A stretch of DNA of 64,000 nucleotides, from contig BBZO01000006.1 of assembly GCA_001304875.1 (NCBI GenBank), forward strand, positions 85,516-149,515, given 5' to 3'. Shown here piece by piece: positions 10,997 to 21,493 of the stretch. The notes beneath the pieces were generated by a model. That model worked only from the letters and a program-made list of their open reading frames with translations. It ran no database searches and was not told the DNA's origin. The number at the start of each line of letters is the position of its first letter. The first letter of the stretch is position 1. Origin of the DNA: Clostridia bacterium UC5.1-2E3 (GTDB taxonomy: Bacteria; Bacillota; Clostridia; Lachnospirales; Lachnospiraceae). Both the position numbers and the translations under genes were made by a program.

Positions 10997-11022
10997 GCGG
11001 AATGTTTTGAGAGGCATTCCGC
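10997..11022. terminator. hairpin in the gap before the Fic relic
   Basis: GCGGAATG pairs with CATTCCGC across a 10-base loop, followed by a weak T-rich stretch (TTAAATTTT). The rest of 10886-11151 shows no convincing gene. Confidence 0.45.
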
Positions 11023-11151
11023 TTAAATTTTGTCCCAGAACGGCAAAAAATAAAATGGCAGAACAATTTTATGTATCAAAATTGCCGATGATATGGTATA
11101 CTTAGTATAAGAATTAAAACAGATTATATGGTGTGAATGTGAGGTAAGGTA

Positions 11152-11505
11152 ATGCTTGAAAGCAAACTGGGAATTACAGATTCGGCGGAATTAGCAAGAA
11201 TAGAAGAAAAAATCAGCAAGCAGAAAGCAGTTGAAATGTTTGAAAGTGAATATTTCAAAAGGAAATTTTCGATCTTCTCCATTGATGTATCTAAATGCAA
11301 TTTTACAGAGCATTGACAAAATGCCCCAGTCCACATTTGATGAAATTAAAGTTTCTTTTGAAAAATGCTCTTACAGACAATATAAATGATAGAGAAATCT
11401 ATATGAAGGGTATTGATCACAGCTATTACTATGAAGGCTACTGTGTATATAAACCAAGGAACTGTAAACGAGTTGGAAGATATAAGATTGAGTTAGGCGG
11501 AGGAT
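11152..11505 (+). pseudogene. decayed Fic-family gene
   Basis: Three pieces of a Fic protein remain in order. The first is an N-terminus (MLESKLGITDSAELARIEEK). The second is a middle piece ([20 protein letters not shown]). The third is a C-terminus ([20 protein letters not shown], then SYYYEGY). The region between the second and third pieces, which should hold the HPFxxGNGR catalytic loop, is missing. The pieces lie in different frames. Internal deletions rather than a single base error are required, so this is a true pseudogene. It abuts an intact, unrelated-type Fic gene. Confidence 0.65.
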
Positions 11506-11510
11506 ATTAG

Positions 11511-12407
11511 ATGCGATACCTTTCTGTTGCAGAGACAGCAAAAAAATGGGATATATCGGAGAGAAGTGTTCGTAATTATTGTGCGCATGGACGTGTTCCG
11601 GGGGCGTTTCTTACCGGAAAGACCTGGAATGTACCGGAAGATGCAACTAAGCCGTTGCGAGCAAATCAGAAGGAGAATAAGCCGAAAACGTTGCTTTCCA
11701 TTCTTCAGGAAGAAAAGAAAAGTAAATATTCCGGTGGAATTTATCATAAGACACAAATTGATTTAACCTATAATTCCAATCATATGGAAGGCAGCCGGTT
11801 GACTCACGATCAGACAAGATATATTTTTGAGACAAATACCATCGGTGTGGAAAATGAAACATTGAATGTGGATGACGTGATTGAAACAGCCAACCATTTT
11901 CGCTGTATTGATATGGTTATTGATAATGCAAAATCTACGCTGTCCGAGAAGTTCATCAAAGAGTTGCATTTGATTTTAAAATCCGGAACCAGTGATTCAC
12001 GCTTGGAATGGTTTGCGGTTGGAGATTATAAGAAAAGACCAAATGAAGTTGGTGGTATGCCGACAGCAATGCCGGAAGATGTTGCAGATGAGATGAAAAG
12101 CCTGCTGGCAGAATACAATGGGAAAGAAAAAAAGACCTTCGAGAATATTCTGGACTTCCATGTTAAATTTGAAAAGATACACCCGTTCCAGGACGGCAAC
12201 GGTCGTGTAGGCAGACTAATTATGTTTAAAGAATGTCTAAAATATAATATTGTCCCGTTCATTATCGACGATAATTTGAAATTGTTCTATTATCGTGGAT
12301 TAAAAGAGTGGAGTAACGAAAAAGGATATCTGACCGATACTTGTCTGACAGCACAGGATAAATATAAGGCATATCTTGATTACTTTAGGATTGAGTATGA
12401 TAAGTAG
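11511..12407 (+). CDS. Fic-domain AMPylase-like protein with N-terminal HTH
   Basis: The 298-residue protein is intact. It starts at ATG 11511 behind GGCGGAGG. Residues 1-45 resemble a MerR-like excisionase HTH (YLSVAETAKKWDISERSVRN). The Fic core has the catalytic HPFQDGNGRVGR at about residues 224-235. A TYNSNHMEGS segment (about residue 85) fits the [S/T]xxxE[G/N] inhibitory helix, predicting an autoinhibited NMP transferase. Fic proteins usually modify target proteins with AMP. It immediately precedes a type I RM operon, 21 bases from hsdM, and may be co-transcribed. Confidence 0.85.
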   Translation: MRYLSVAETAKKWDISERSVRNYCAHGRVPGAFLTGKTWNVPEDATKPLRANQKENKPKTLLSILQEEKKSKYSGGIYHKTQIDLTYNSNHMEGSRLTHDQTRYIFETNTIGVENETLNVDDVIETANHFRCIDMVIDNAKSTLSEKFIKELHLILKSGTSDSRLEWFAVGDYKKRPNEVGGMPTAMPEDVADEMKSLLAEYNGKEKKTFENILDFHVKFEKIHPFQDGNGRVGRLIMFKECLKYNIVPFIIDDNLKLFYYRGLKEWSNEKGYLTDTCLTAQDKYKAYLDYFRIEYDK

Positions 12408-12428
12408 AAAATTTAAGAGGGAAATAAA

Positions 12429-14250
12429 ATGATAAACATTCGTAAATTAGAAGCAGAATTATGGGAATCGGCAGACTTACTGCGCGCAGGCTCAAAGCTG
12501 ACATCTAACCAGTACTGTATGCCGGTGCTTGGTTTGATTTTTCTGCGTTATGCGTATAGCAGATATAAAATGGCAGAGGCGGAAATTTTGGAAAACCGTC
12601 CTTCTCGCGGCGGGCGTGTAATGCCTGTGGAGGCAAGTGATTTTGCGGCGAAAAGCGCGCTTTATCTTCCAAAATATGCTCAATATGATTATTTGCTGAA
12701 TCTTCCGGATGATATTGCATCTGCAGGTATTCTGAACAAAGATGGTCACACAATGACCAGTCTGGGTGAAGTGGTAAACAATGCAATGCAGTTGATTGAA
12801 GAACAAAGCGAGCAGCTTACCGGTGTCCTTCCAAAAAGCTATACGGATTTTTCTGATGAGTTACTGTCAGAGCTTCTTCGTATATTCAACAACAGCGCAT
12901 TGGACGAAGTGGGCGGCGATATAATCGGCCGCATTTATGAATATTTTCTGAATAAATTTGCAAAAAATATTGCTTCTGATGACGGCGTGTTCTTTACCCC
13001 AAAGTCATTGGTAAAAATGATTGTAAATGTTATCGAGCCAAAGAGCGGTATTCTGCTGGATCCTGCTTGTGGTTCGGGAGGTATGTTTATCCAGTCCGGC
13101 GACTTTGTAAATCATTCCGGTATGAATGTCAATAACACAATGACATTTTATGGACAGGAAAAAGTGGAATACAACGCTCAGCTGTGCTTGATGAATATGG
13201 CTGTTCATGGTCTTGCCGGTGTAATCAAATCCGGCGATGAAGCAAACAGCTTTTATCATGATGCACACAATTTGAACGGCTGTTGTGATTATGTAATGGC
13301 AAATCCGCCGTTTAATGTCGATAAAGTAAAAGCGGAGTCGGCTGAAAGCGCAGGACGTCTCCCATTTGGCATGCCAGCGGTTAATAAAAACAAAGAAATC
13401 GGCAACGCTAACTATCTGTGGATTTCTTATTTCTACTCATACCTTAATGAAAACGGTCGTGCAGGCTTTGTTATGGCGTCCTCAGCTACGGACAGCCAGG
13501 GCAAAGACAGGGATATTCGTGAAAAATTGATAAAAACAGGCCATGTGGATGTAATGGTAAGCGTGGGAAATAATTTCTTCTACACAAAATCCCTGCCTTG
13601 CTCTCTGTGGTTCTTTGACAAAGGAAAATCAGAAGAAACAAAGGACAAAGTGCTGTTTATTGATGCAAGAAACTATTATACAGTGGTAGACCGTACCTTG
13701 AACGAATGGTCTGAATGGCAGCTGAAAAATTTGAATGCCATTGTTTGGCTATATCGCGGCGAAGCAGAAAAATATCAGCATCTTATTGCCGAATATAAAA
13801 ATGTACTCGGAAAGGCTATATCTTTTGAAGAATCGCTTCACCTTTTGAAAGAAGAACTGAAAGATTTACAGAAACGGGCAAAAATCGAAAGCAAAAGCCG
13901 CTGGAAGAAATGATAAAAAACGGGTGCAGGTATATTATGACGAACTGATAACAGCTAAGAATGAAAAAATCACTGTCGCAAAAGAGGCAGTGTGGCTTTA
14001 TGAAAAGTTTGGCGAAGGCGTTTATACGGACGTACTTGGCCTGTGCAAAGTTGCAACTATTGCAGAAATTGAAGAAAAAGGCTGGTCGCTGACGCCGGGA
14101 GCGTATGTAGGAGTAGCACCGGTGGAAGATGACGGCGTGGATTTTGAAGAACGTATGGCGGAAATACATAGAGAATTGTTATCGTTGCAAGCGGAATCCA
14201 ATGAGTTAATGGATATCATCTCTAAGAATATGGAGGAGATGGGGGTATGA
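12429..14250 (+). CDS. hsdM: type I RM methyltransferase subunit HsdM (system 1)
   Basis: This is an N6-adenine methyltransferase. SAM motif I (LLDPACGSGGMF) lies at about residue 209 and motif IV ANPPFN at about residue 290. The N-terminal helical HsdM domain is present. A one-base shift near 13905 separates the last 110 residues, which continue as NDKKRVQVYYDELI to 14250. The joined length of about 606 residues fits large HsdM proteins. The stop overlaps the hsdS ATG (ATGA type), so translation is coupled. Confidence 0.92.
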
Positions 14251-15464
14251 GTTGGGAATATGTAACCTTAGATAAACTTGGAACCATTTCCAGAGGTCGA
14301 TCTAAACATCGTCCTCGAAATGATAAAACGTTGTTCGGTGGTAAATATCCGTTTGTGCAGACTGCAGACGTAAAAGCGGCAGAACTTTATTTGACGGAGT
14401 ATACAGATACATATAATGAACGAGGACTCGAACAGAGTAAGCTGTGGAAAGCTGGTACATTATGTATTACAATAGCTGCCAATATTGCAGACACAGCTAT
14501 TTTGGGTATGGATGCCTGTTTTCCAGATAGTGTTATGGGATTTATACCTTATAATGGCGTATCAAATGTTAAGTTTGTGAAATATGCATTTGATATTTTA
14601 CAAAGAGATTGCCAAAAGATATCACAAGGAACAGCTCAAGATAATCTTTCTTGGAAAAAACTTTCAACCATTAAATTTCCAGCACCACCTATTGAAGTGC
14701 AAGATAGAATAGTAGCTATTTTATCTGCCTATGATGATTTAATAGAAAACAATAAAAAGCAAATCAAACTTCTTGAAGAAGCGGCACAGCGTTTGTATAA
14801 AGAATGGTTTGTTGATTTGCGTTTTCCTGGCTATGAAGACACTCCTATTGTAGACGGTGTGCCAGAAGGGTGGTCAGTGATGCCATTATCAAGTGTCTTT
14901 GAATATGTGCGTGGCAAATCATACACTTCAAAAGAATTGGTTGAAGATGGCGGAGTCGTGATGATTAACTTGAAAAACATTAGGGCGTTTGGCGGTTATA
15001 ATCGAAATGCAGAAAAACGATATGAAGGTAAATTTAAAGAGAATCAAGAACTGTTTGCTGGAGATATTGTTATGGGTGTTACTGACATGACCAAAGAAAG
15101 AAGATTGGTGGGGCATGTGGCAATCGTGCCAGATTTAGATGAAACAATGACTTTTTCAATGGATTTAATTAAATTAGTACCATTATGTGTTAAGAAAAGT
15201 TTCTTATATTCAACTATGCTTTATGGGGGCTATAGCAAAAGAATCTCGCCTTTGGCTAATGGTGTAAATGTATTACATTTAAAGCCGGAAACTATGATGA
15301 ATATGGAAATGTTAGTTCCAACTGAAGAAATAATGGAACAGTATGATGTTTTATTCGATATCTATCAAAGACAAATTGAAGCATTACAAAAGCAATGTGA
15401 TATTGCGACGGAAGCCCGCGATCGCTTATTACCAAAACTCATGAGCGGAGAAATTGAGGTGTAA
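14247..15464 (+). CDS. hsdS: type I RM specificity subunit HsdS (system 1)
   Basis: The 405-residue protein is intact. It has two target recognition domains, each followed by a long helix. The first half ends with PPIEVQDRIVAILSAYDDLI, then a coiled helix and the linker WFVDLRFPGYE. The second half ends with a helix and LLPKLMSGEIEV, the typical HsdS C-terminus. It dictates the bipartite DNA target, which cannot be predicted here. The gene is coupled to hsdM upstream and one base from the KAP gene downstream. Confidence 0.92.
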   Translation: MSWEYVTLDKLGTISRGRSKHRPRNDKTLFGGKYPFVQTADVKAAELYLTEYTDTYNERGLEQSKLWKAGTLCITIAANIADTAILGMDACFPDSVMGFIPYNGVSNVKFVKYAFDILQRDCQKISQGTAQDNLSWKKLSTIKFPAPPIEVQDRIVAILSAYDDLIENNKKQIKLLEEAAQRLYKEWFVDLRFPGYEDTPIVDGVPEGWSVMPLSSVFEYVRGKSYTSKELVEDGGVVMINLKNIRAFGGYNRNAEKRYEGKFKENQELFAGDIVMGVTDMTKERRLVGHVAIVPDLDETMTFSMDLIKLVPLCVKKSFLYSTMLYGGYSKRISPLANGVNVLHLKPETMMNMEMLVPTEEIMEQYDVLFDIYQRQIEALQKQCDIATEARDRLLPKLMSGEIEV

Positions 15465-15465
15465 T

Positions 15466-16829
15466 ATGGATAAGGTTGACATTCTTGATAGAGGACCATT
15501 TGTAGAGCAAGTTGTAAAGCTGATAGAAAATATATCTGGGAATAATGTAACAACTTGTTTTGCTATAAACGGCGAATGGGGGACAGGTAAAAGTTTTGTT
15601 TTAGATATGCTTGAAAATGAGCTTTCTAAAATTCAATCTGAAGAAACACTTACCGAAAAGTATTTTTTTATTCGCTATAATTGTTGGAAATATGATTACT
15701 ATGAAGAACCATTGATAGCTATTGTGTCTACAATAATTGCGGGGATAGAGAAAAAAATAACCCTTTTCCCTGACAGTAAAGAAAAACAAGAAATACTTGG
15801 AATGTTTAAAGCGGCAGGAGTTTCTTTATTATCACTTGCTAATACTGCATTTAAGGCTAAAACAGGCATTGATATTCAAAATGCAGTCGAAACTGTAATT
15901 AATGGTAAAAAAGAAGGTGCAGCGAAATTTGATAAAGAACATGCTTATGATACATATTTAGATCTTAACAAAGTTATTGATAAACTTGCTGAACTTCTCC
16001 AGAGTATAGCAGAAAGATATACAGTTATAATAATTGTCGATGAATTGGACAGATGCATTCCGGAATATGCAATAAAAGTGTTGGAGCGTCTGCATCATTT
16101 GACAGAAGAAAAAAACAATATAATTACAATTATTGCTATAGATAAAAACAGTTGGATTGTAGCGTCAGACATCTGTTTGGTTTTGAAGAAGGAAATAAAT
16201 ACCTCGAAAAATTTATAAATTTTGAAATCAAACTTGACAGAGGTAAAGTGTCTGAAAAAATCACCGAAAAATATGCTGCATATATAAGGCTGTTTGATAA
16301 AGATATTTTTCAATTTGATGATTCTGTGGAAGAGTGTTTACAGGCAATATTCAAAGATATAGATATTCGTACACAAGAACAAATTGTAAACAAAGTTATA
16401 ATTATACACAAACTTTTATTTACAGATAAAAAAGATTACTCATTTATGTGTATGGAATTATTAACTGCTGTAATGGTTTGCGTATATAAATATCAGGGTC
16501 TTTTTGCTGGTAGTACATTTAATACTTCCTCATATGGAGGATTGGTTACTTCAAGTTCAAACGTATTTGGGGATTTTTTTAAGGACAAATTCGAAGCTAT
16601 CAATTTAAGGCAGAGTTATTCATTTCCTAATGAATCATCAAAGTATATACTACCAGAGAAAGCGAACCTATATGGCGCAATGTTATTTACTTGGTGTTGG
16701 ATGCATAGTGAAAGATCGATTTTGATTCAACATACTCAAGATAGTGTTTATACAATAATAAGTAAGAATCATAAGGAACTTATTAGATTTGCTGAAATTA
16801 TAAAATTGATGCAGGAAAACAAAGAATAG
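15466..16829 (+). CDS. KAP-family P-loop NTPase inside the RM operon
   Basis: Walker A is NGEWGTGKS (about residue 30) and Walker B is VIIIVDELDRC (about residue 190), the pattern of KAP NTPases. Weakly hydrophobic segments between them (about residues 110-135) could be the membrane or interface insertion seen in the family. A one-base shift near 16145 separates the C-terminal half, which resumes at FGFEEGNKYLEKFI. It begins one base after the hsdS stop and ends 31 bases before hsdR, so it belongs to the RM operon. KAP proteins occur in phage-defence contexts; its role here is inferred. Confidence 0.75.
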
Positions 16830-16860
16830 GAAAAATTTCTGTTATTAGGGAGGTTATATT

Positions 16861-19800
16861 ATGAGCTACGATTATTCCGAAAACATATTAGTTCAAGAAA
16901 GTGCCGGTAATCTGCTCCGTGATGAACTGGGCTGGGATGTCCGGTTTGCTTACAATACAGAAGTTTTAGGAAAAAACGGCACTTTCGGCAGAGAAAGTTA
17001 TCACGAGATATTATTGCTTCGTTATTTTCGTGTAGCTTTGAAAAAACTGAATCCATGGATTAACGATAATCAGATTTCCGAAGCTCAGAAGGCTTTGGAA
17101 AACAGGCTTTCCACATCATCTCTCTTGCAGGTAAATGAAGAGAAATATTTTCTGATTCGTGATGGAATCCCGGTTACTGTAAAGAAGCCGAATGGACAAA
17201 CGGAAACAAGGAAAGCAATGGTCATTGATTTTCAGAATCCGGACAACAACTATTTTCTTGCTGTTAAAGAACTGAAAATCCACGGCGATTTGTACCGCAG
17301 AAGGACGGATATCGTTGGCTTTGTAAATGGTATTCCACTGCTGTTTGTGGAGCTGAAAAAGAATACTGTGGATGTACAGAATGCATATGACGATAACTAT
17401 ACTGATTATCAGGATACCATTCCACATCTGTTCTATTACAATGCCTTCCTTATGCTTTCTAACGGAACAGAAGCGAAAGTGGGTACTCTTGGAAGTAAAT
17501 ATGAGTTCTTCCATGAGTGGAAACGTCTTGCTGAGGATGACCAGGGCAGTGTTGCGATTGAAACCATGCTTCGTGGTATATGTAAAAAGGAAAATTTCCT
17601 TGATTTGTTCGAGAATTTTATTCTGTTTGATCATTCCGGCGGACGTACAGCAAAGATTCTTGCCCGTAATCATCAGTACCTTGGTGTAAATGAGGCTATG
17701 AAAGCTTACTCTGCAAGAAAACTGAATGACGGTAAATTGGGGGTATTCTGGCATACGCAGGCTCTGGAAAGAGTTATTCTATGGTGTTTTTTGCTCAGAA
17801 AATACGCAGAAAATTTGAGGGTTCACCGACCTTTGTCATTCTGACAGACCGTGAAGAACTGAACTCACAGATTAGTGATACATTTGAAAATTGTGGCCTT
17901 CTTGGAAAGAATAAGTCCTCACAGTTTATAGCTGCCAGCGGTGAGGACTTGGTGCAGAAGTTAAAAGGCAATCCGAGTTTTATATTCACGCTGATTCAGA
18001 AATTTAATAAGCCAAATTTAGAACCGATATATCCGGACCACGATATTATCATTATGTCTGACGAGGCGCACCGCAGCCAGTATGGTATTTTTGCTGACAA
18101 TATGATGAAACTGCTGCCAACGGCAGCTCGTATTGGATTTACCGGCACGCCTTTGCTGTCCAGTGACAATATTACGGCCCGTACCTTCGGTGGCTATGTA
18201 TCGGTTTATGATTTCAAAAGAGCGGTAGAGGATGGTGCGACAGTTCCACTTTATTACGAAAATCGTGGTGAGAAAATTCTTGACTTACATAATCCGGAAA
18301 TTACAGAGCAGATTTTGGATGCGATTGAAAATGCAGACCTTGACGTGGATCAACAGGATAAATTGGAAGCTGAATTCGCAAAAGAAATTCATCTTATGAT
18401 GGCTGAACCAAGGTTAAAATCTATTGCAAAAGATTTTGTAAACCATTATTCTGATCTGTGGACAAGCGGAAAAGCCATGTTCGTTTGCCTCAATAAAGTG
18501 ACTTGTGTTCGTATGTACAACTATGTGAAAGAATACTGGAAAGAAGAAATAAAGCAGTTAAAGGTTAAAATAAAAACCGCTGCTCAGCAGGAAGCACAGG
18601 AGCTGGAACGCAAACTGAAGTGGATGCAGGAAACGGAAATGGCTGTGGTAATCAGCCAGGAACAGAACGAAATTCAGACCTTCAAAAAGTGGAATTTGGA
18701 TATTAAATATCACCGCACGAAAATGGAAAAAAGAGAACTGGATAAAGAGTTTAAGGATTCTAAAAATCCGTTGCGAGTAGTATTCGTTTGTGCAATGTGG
18801 CTTACTGGTTTTGATGTAAAATGTCTGTCCTGCCTGTATCTGGACAAGCCATTGAAAGCTCATACTCTTATGCAGACAATTGCTCGTGCAAATCGTGTAT
18901 CAGAAGGAAAGAGCAACGGTTTGATTGTCGATTATATCGGCATTGTAAAAGCTCTCAGAAAAGCACTTGCTGATTATACGGCAAATGTTGGCGGTAATGG
19001 TGGTGCTGATCCAACAGTAGATAAAGAGAAACTAATTGACCGTATTATTGAAACAATCGGAAAAGCAAAAACGTTTTTGGCAGAGAATGACTTCGACTTG
19101 CAAATGCTGGTTGATGCCTATGATTTTCAGAAACTTTTCTATCTGCAGGAAGCAGCCAATGCGGTATGTGGGACGGTTGAGGACAAAAAAACTTTTACAA
19201 CATATGCGTCTGAACTGAACCGCTTGATGAAGTATACGGATCGAGATGATATTACCGGTCACACCAGAAAAGAATATGAGGCAATTTCTGCTATCTATGC
19301 AGAACTGCAGAAAAAAACGTAAACATATCAATACTACGGACTTGATGGTAGAAATTAATGCGATTATCAACTCATATGTTGAAATTCAACATATGCCGTC
19401 AATGGTGCGAGAAGAGACACGCCGTTTTGATATCAGTGCGATAGATTTTGATTTACTGCGAAGAGAATTTGCCAAGGTAAAGAAAAAGAATCTGGTTCTA
19501 AAAGACTTAGAAGAAGTGATTCGCCAGAAATTGGACAGAATGATGTTCTGCAATCCTAACCGAATCAATTATTATGAACGTTATCAGCAGATTATTGATG
19601 ATTATAATAGTGAGCAGGACCGGGCAACCATTGAAAAAACATTTATGGATCTGATGGATTTGGCAAATCAAATGAATCAAGAAGAGCAGAGATATGTTCG
19701 AGAAGGATTCTCCAGTGATGAGGAACTTTCTTTTTATGATATGTTGTTCCGTGAAGATTTAAGTGAGAACGATATAAAAAAATTGAAAGAAGTTGCGGCA

Positions 19801-20000
19801 GATTTACTTCATAAAATTAAGGGCAAGATATCTGAACTTGACCACTGGACGGATAAACAAGAAACGAAAGCAGCAGTCGATAATCTGATTCGGGATACAC
19901 TCTGGCAGAATTGCCGGAATGCTATGACGAGGTAAGTATATCCGGATATCGTCAGAAGATATATGAGTATGTATATACACGGTATAAAGAAGTTGCATAA
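16861..20000 (+). CDS. hsdR: type I RM restriction subunit HsdR (system 1)
   Basis: The ATG 16861 follows GGGAGG. The N-terminal nuclease has TDIVGFVNGIPLLFVELKK (about residues 150-168), a PD-(D/E)xK site. The motor has Walker [11 protein letters not shown] once a missing G near 17761 is restored, DEAH in MSDEAHRSQ, and TGTPLL. Further shifts lie in the A7 run at 19312-19318 (one A too many) and near 19912. The latter moves the true end to 20000 (DEVSISGYRQKIYEYVYTRY). The joined length of about 1045 residues is normal for HsdR. The enzyme cuts DNA after translocation when its site is unmethylated. Confidence 0.9.
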
Positions 20001-20075
20001 GAAGGTTTCTTATATGATTTTGAAGGTTTATCAAGTGTGTTAAAATGACAGTTTCAATAATAAAAGAGGTCCAAT

Positions 20076-20307
20076 ATGAAATTGATATCGGGAATTACGA
20101 AAGAAGATTGCTCTGATTTTATTATCTATTTTATTGAGGACGAGGAGTTTTCGGATGAGCTAAAGCAAGAAATTCGCAATAGATTGGTAAATGTTTGATG
20201 ATGTTGCTTTGTTTGAAACTGTGACTAATGAATTGTGGATTGAAGAAGTTAAATCTGGCAATATTCAAAAAATTGAAAAAATGTATTGTCTGCTGTTGTC
20301 GGGCTAA
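20076..20307 (+). CDS. small acidic hypothetical protein, frameshifted
   Basis: Two overlapping open stretches (20076-20198 and 20191-20307) read as one acidic protein of about 77 residues if one base is added near 20190. The first stretch holds MKLISGITKEDCSDFIIYF and the second FDDVALFETVTNELWIEEV. AGAGG precedes the first ATG. I do not recognise it. It lies between hsdR and the integrase relic. Confidence 0.4.
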
Positions 20308-20314
20308 TAAATAC

Positions 20315-20489
20315 TGCACAAAAAAAAGACTTAATTTATCAGTATCGTTATACAGACATTCGAGAAAAACGACAGACCGTTTATTCCTCTGATTTAAAGG
20401 AACTGCGGGAAAGGGTAGAGCACCATACGAAATATTATGATGAGTTGGTCATGTTGCTGGGAATGGAGGGATATAAAAAATATGATTAA
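20315..20489 (+). pseudogene. relic of a tyrosine integrase N-terminus
   Basis: The stretch IYQYRYTDIREKRQTVYSSD, then LKELRER, closely matches the N-terminal arm-binding domain of the intact integrase in this window (IYQYRYTDCRGKRQCVYAPT). The rest of the integrase, including all catalytic residues, is missing. It marks the right end of an older element lying to the left, immediately upstream of an LMW-PTP 5' fragment. Confidence 0.7.
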
Positions 20490-20532
20490 AATACTTTTCA
20501 TCTGCCACGGCAGTATCTGCAGAAATCTCTAA
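20482..20532 (+). pseudogene. LMW-PTP 5' fragment (attL relic)
   Basis: ATG 20482 opens MIKILFICHGSICRNL and stops. It copies the first 14 residues of the intact phosphatase at 41762 (MIKVLFICHGSICR). A GGAGG ribosome binding site precedes it. TGCCACGGCAGTATCTGC at 20503-20520 differs by one base from 41783-41800. This is the scar left when the downstream element integrated into or beside the phosphatase gene. Confidence 0.8.
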
Positions 20533-20556
20533 AAACCCAGTAATACCAAGGTTTTT
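20531..20556. repeat. left core-type repeat of the element
   Basis: AAAACCC and AAGGTTTTT flank a short AT-rich spacer, forming the inverted arms expected of a tyrosine recombinase core. CAG and CTT follow at the same spacing as in the right copy at 41711-41734. Identity between copies is partial. Confidence 0.55.
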
Positions 20557-20567
20557 CAGACTTGAGG

Positions 20568-20585
20568 GTGGTGAATTTACACCAC
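20568..20585. repeat. inverted repeat GTGGTG / CACCAC at left end
   Basis: GTGGTG, AATTTA, CACCAC forms a perfect short dyad just inside the left end. A similar ACTACACCAC/GTGGTGTAGT dyad lies near the right end. They may be accessory integrase or excisionase sites. Confidence 0.35.
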
Positions 20586-20639
20586 TTTTACGACACCGAG
20601 TCTCGATGTGACGAAAATCATGAAATCGAGGTCAAGTTT

Positions 20640-21020
20640 ATGAAAAACAAAATGAGCGAAAATGGCATTGAATATGTGCTGGTTGGAGATTACTACATCC
20701 CGGATCTGAAGCTCCCAAACGAAGAACGCTCCATCGGAAAATACGGACGGATGCACCGTGATTATCTCAAAGAGCATCATCCTGTGCGGTTTAACCATCT
20801 CGTTCTGGAAGGACAGCTCTGGACTTATCTTGCCGATCTGAATGAGCAGGCACAGCGCAGATTGCAGCTGATTATCCGTCAGATGCAGGAGGCCGAGTCT
20901 GTGAATGAGGAATTAAAAGCATACGATCAGTTGGCATGGGTACGAGCTATGAACAGCATCCATAACCGGGCAGAGGAAATCACCCTCCGGGAATTGGTCT
21001 ACGGGGAGGATGTTGTATGA
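20640..21020 (+). CDS. TnpV family transposon-encoded protein
   Basis: The product is about 126 residues. The start ATG 20640 follows GAGGTC; ATG 20652 is also possible. The sequence EYVLVGDYYIPDLKLP, then GKYGRMHRDYLKEHHP, and the C-terminal NSIHNRAEEITLRELVY match TnpV proteins common at the ends of Clostridial mobile elements. The molecular function is not established. It overlaps the next gene by four bases. Confidence 0.75.
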   Translation: MKNKMSENGIEYVLVGDYYIPDLKLPNEERSIGKYGRMHRDYLKEHHPVRFNHLVLEGQLWTYLADLNEQAQRRLQLIIRQMQEAESVNEELKAYDQLAWVRAMNSIHNRAEEITLRELVYGEDVV

Positions 21021-21280
21021 GAATCCTTGAAGAATTCTGGTACGGCAATATCGAGCCGACCGAGTATGACACCTCTTCCTGTACGGAGTATAAGAAACTG
21101 CAGGAGTTGATCTGCAGGAACGAAGAAAAGCTCCGGGCAACTATGACGGATGAGCAGAAGGAGTTGTTTGAGAAGTACACAGATTGCACCCGTGAGTTCC
21201 AGACGATAACGGATTGCCTGATTTTTCAAAATAGCTTCAAGTTGGGCGCCAGAATGATGCTGGAAGTCATGGAGGAATAA
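21017..21280 (+). CDS. DUF6809-like small protein
   Basis: An 87-residue acidic helical protein begins MRILEEFWYGNIEPTE and ends with KLGARMMLEVMEE. Such proteins follow TnpV in many Clostridial elements. The function is unknown. The ATG overlaps the TnpV stop. Confidence 0.6.
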   Translation: MRILEEFWYGNIEPTEYDTSSCTEYKKLQELICRNEEKLRATMTDEQKELFEKYTDCTREFQTITDCLIFQNSFKLGARMMLEVMEE

Positions 21281-21296
21281 CGGAATACATAGCGCA

Positions 21297-21340
21297 GCAC
21301 CCATCGGTCACAACAGATTGATGGGTGCTTCTTTGTTTTC
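21297..21340 (+). terminator. rho-independent terminator after tnpV operon
   Basis: GCACCCATC pairs perfectly with GATGGGTGC across a 14-base loop, followed by TTCTTTGTTTTC. Confidence 0.8.
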
Positions 21341-21441
21341 ACATAACAAAAAATAACAGAAATGAACCGTTATTTTCGGCCTATGAAAAAGATTAGATTT
21401 GATAGTTATTGATTAACTAAAAAATAAAATGCAGTTTTCTA

Positions 21442-21470
21442 TTGACTTTTGCTTGGGTACGTGATATATT
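21442..21470 (+). promoter_or_regulatory. sigma-70 promoter of RM cassette 2
   Basis: TTGACT (21442-21447) and TATATT (21465-21470) are 17 bases apart, about 24 bases upstream of the start codon at 21494, which has GGAGG. The 150 bases upstream contain no gene. Confidence 0.65.
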
Positions 21471-21493
21471 CACAATAGAAGGAGGGGTGTCCG

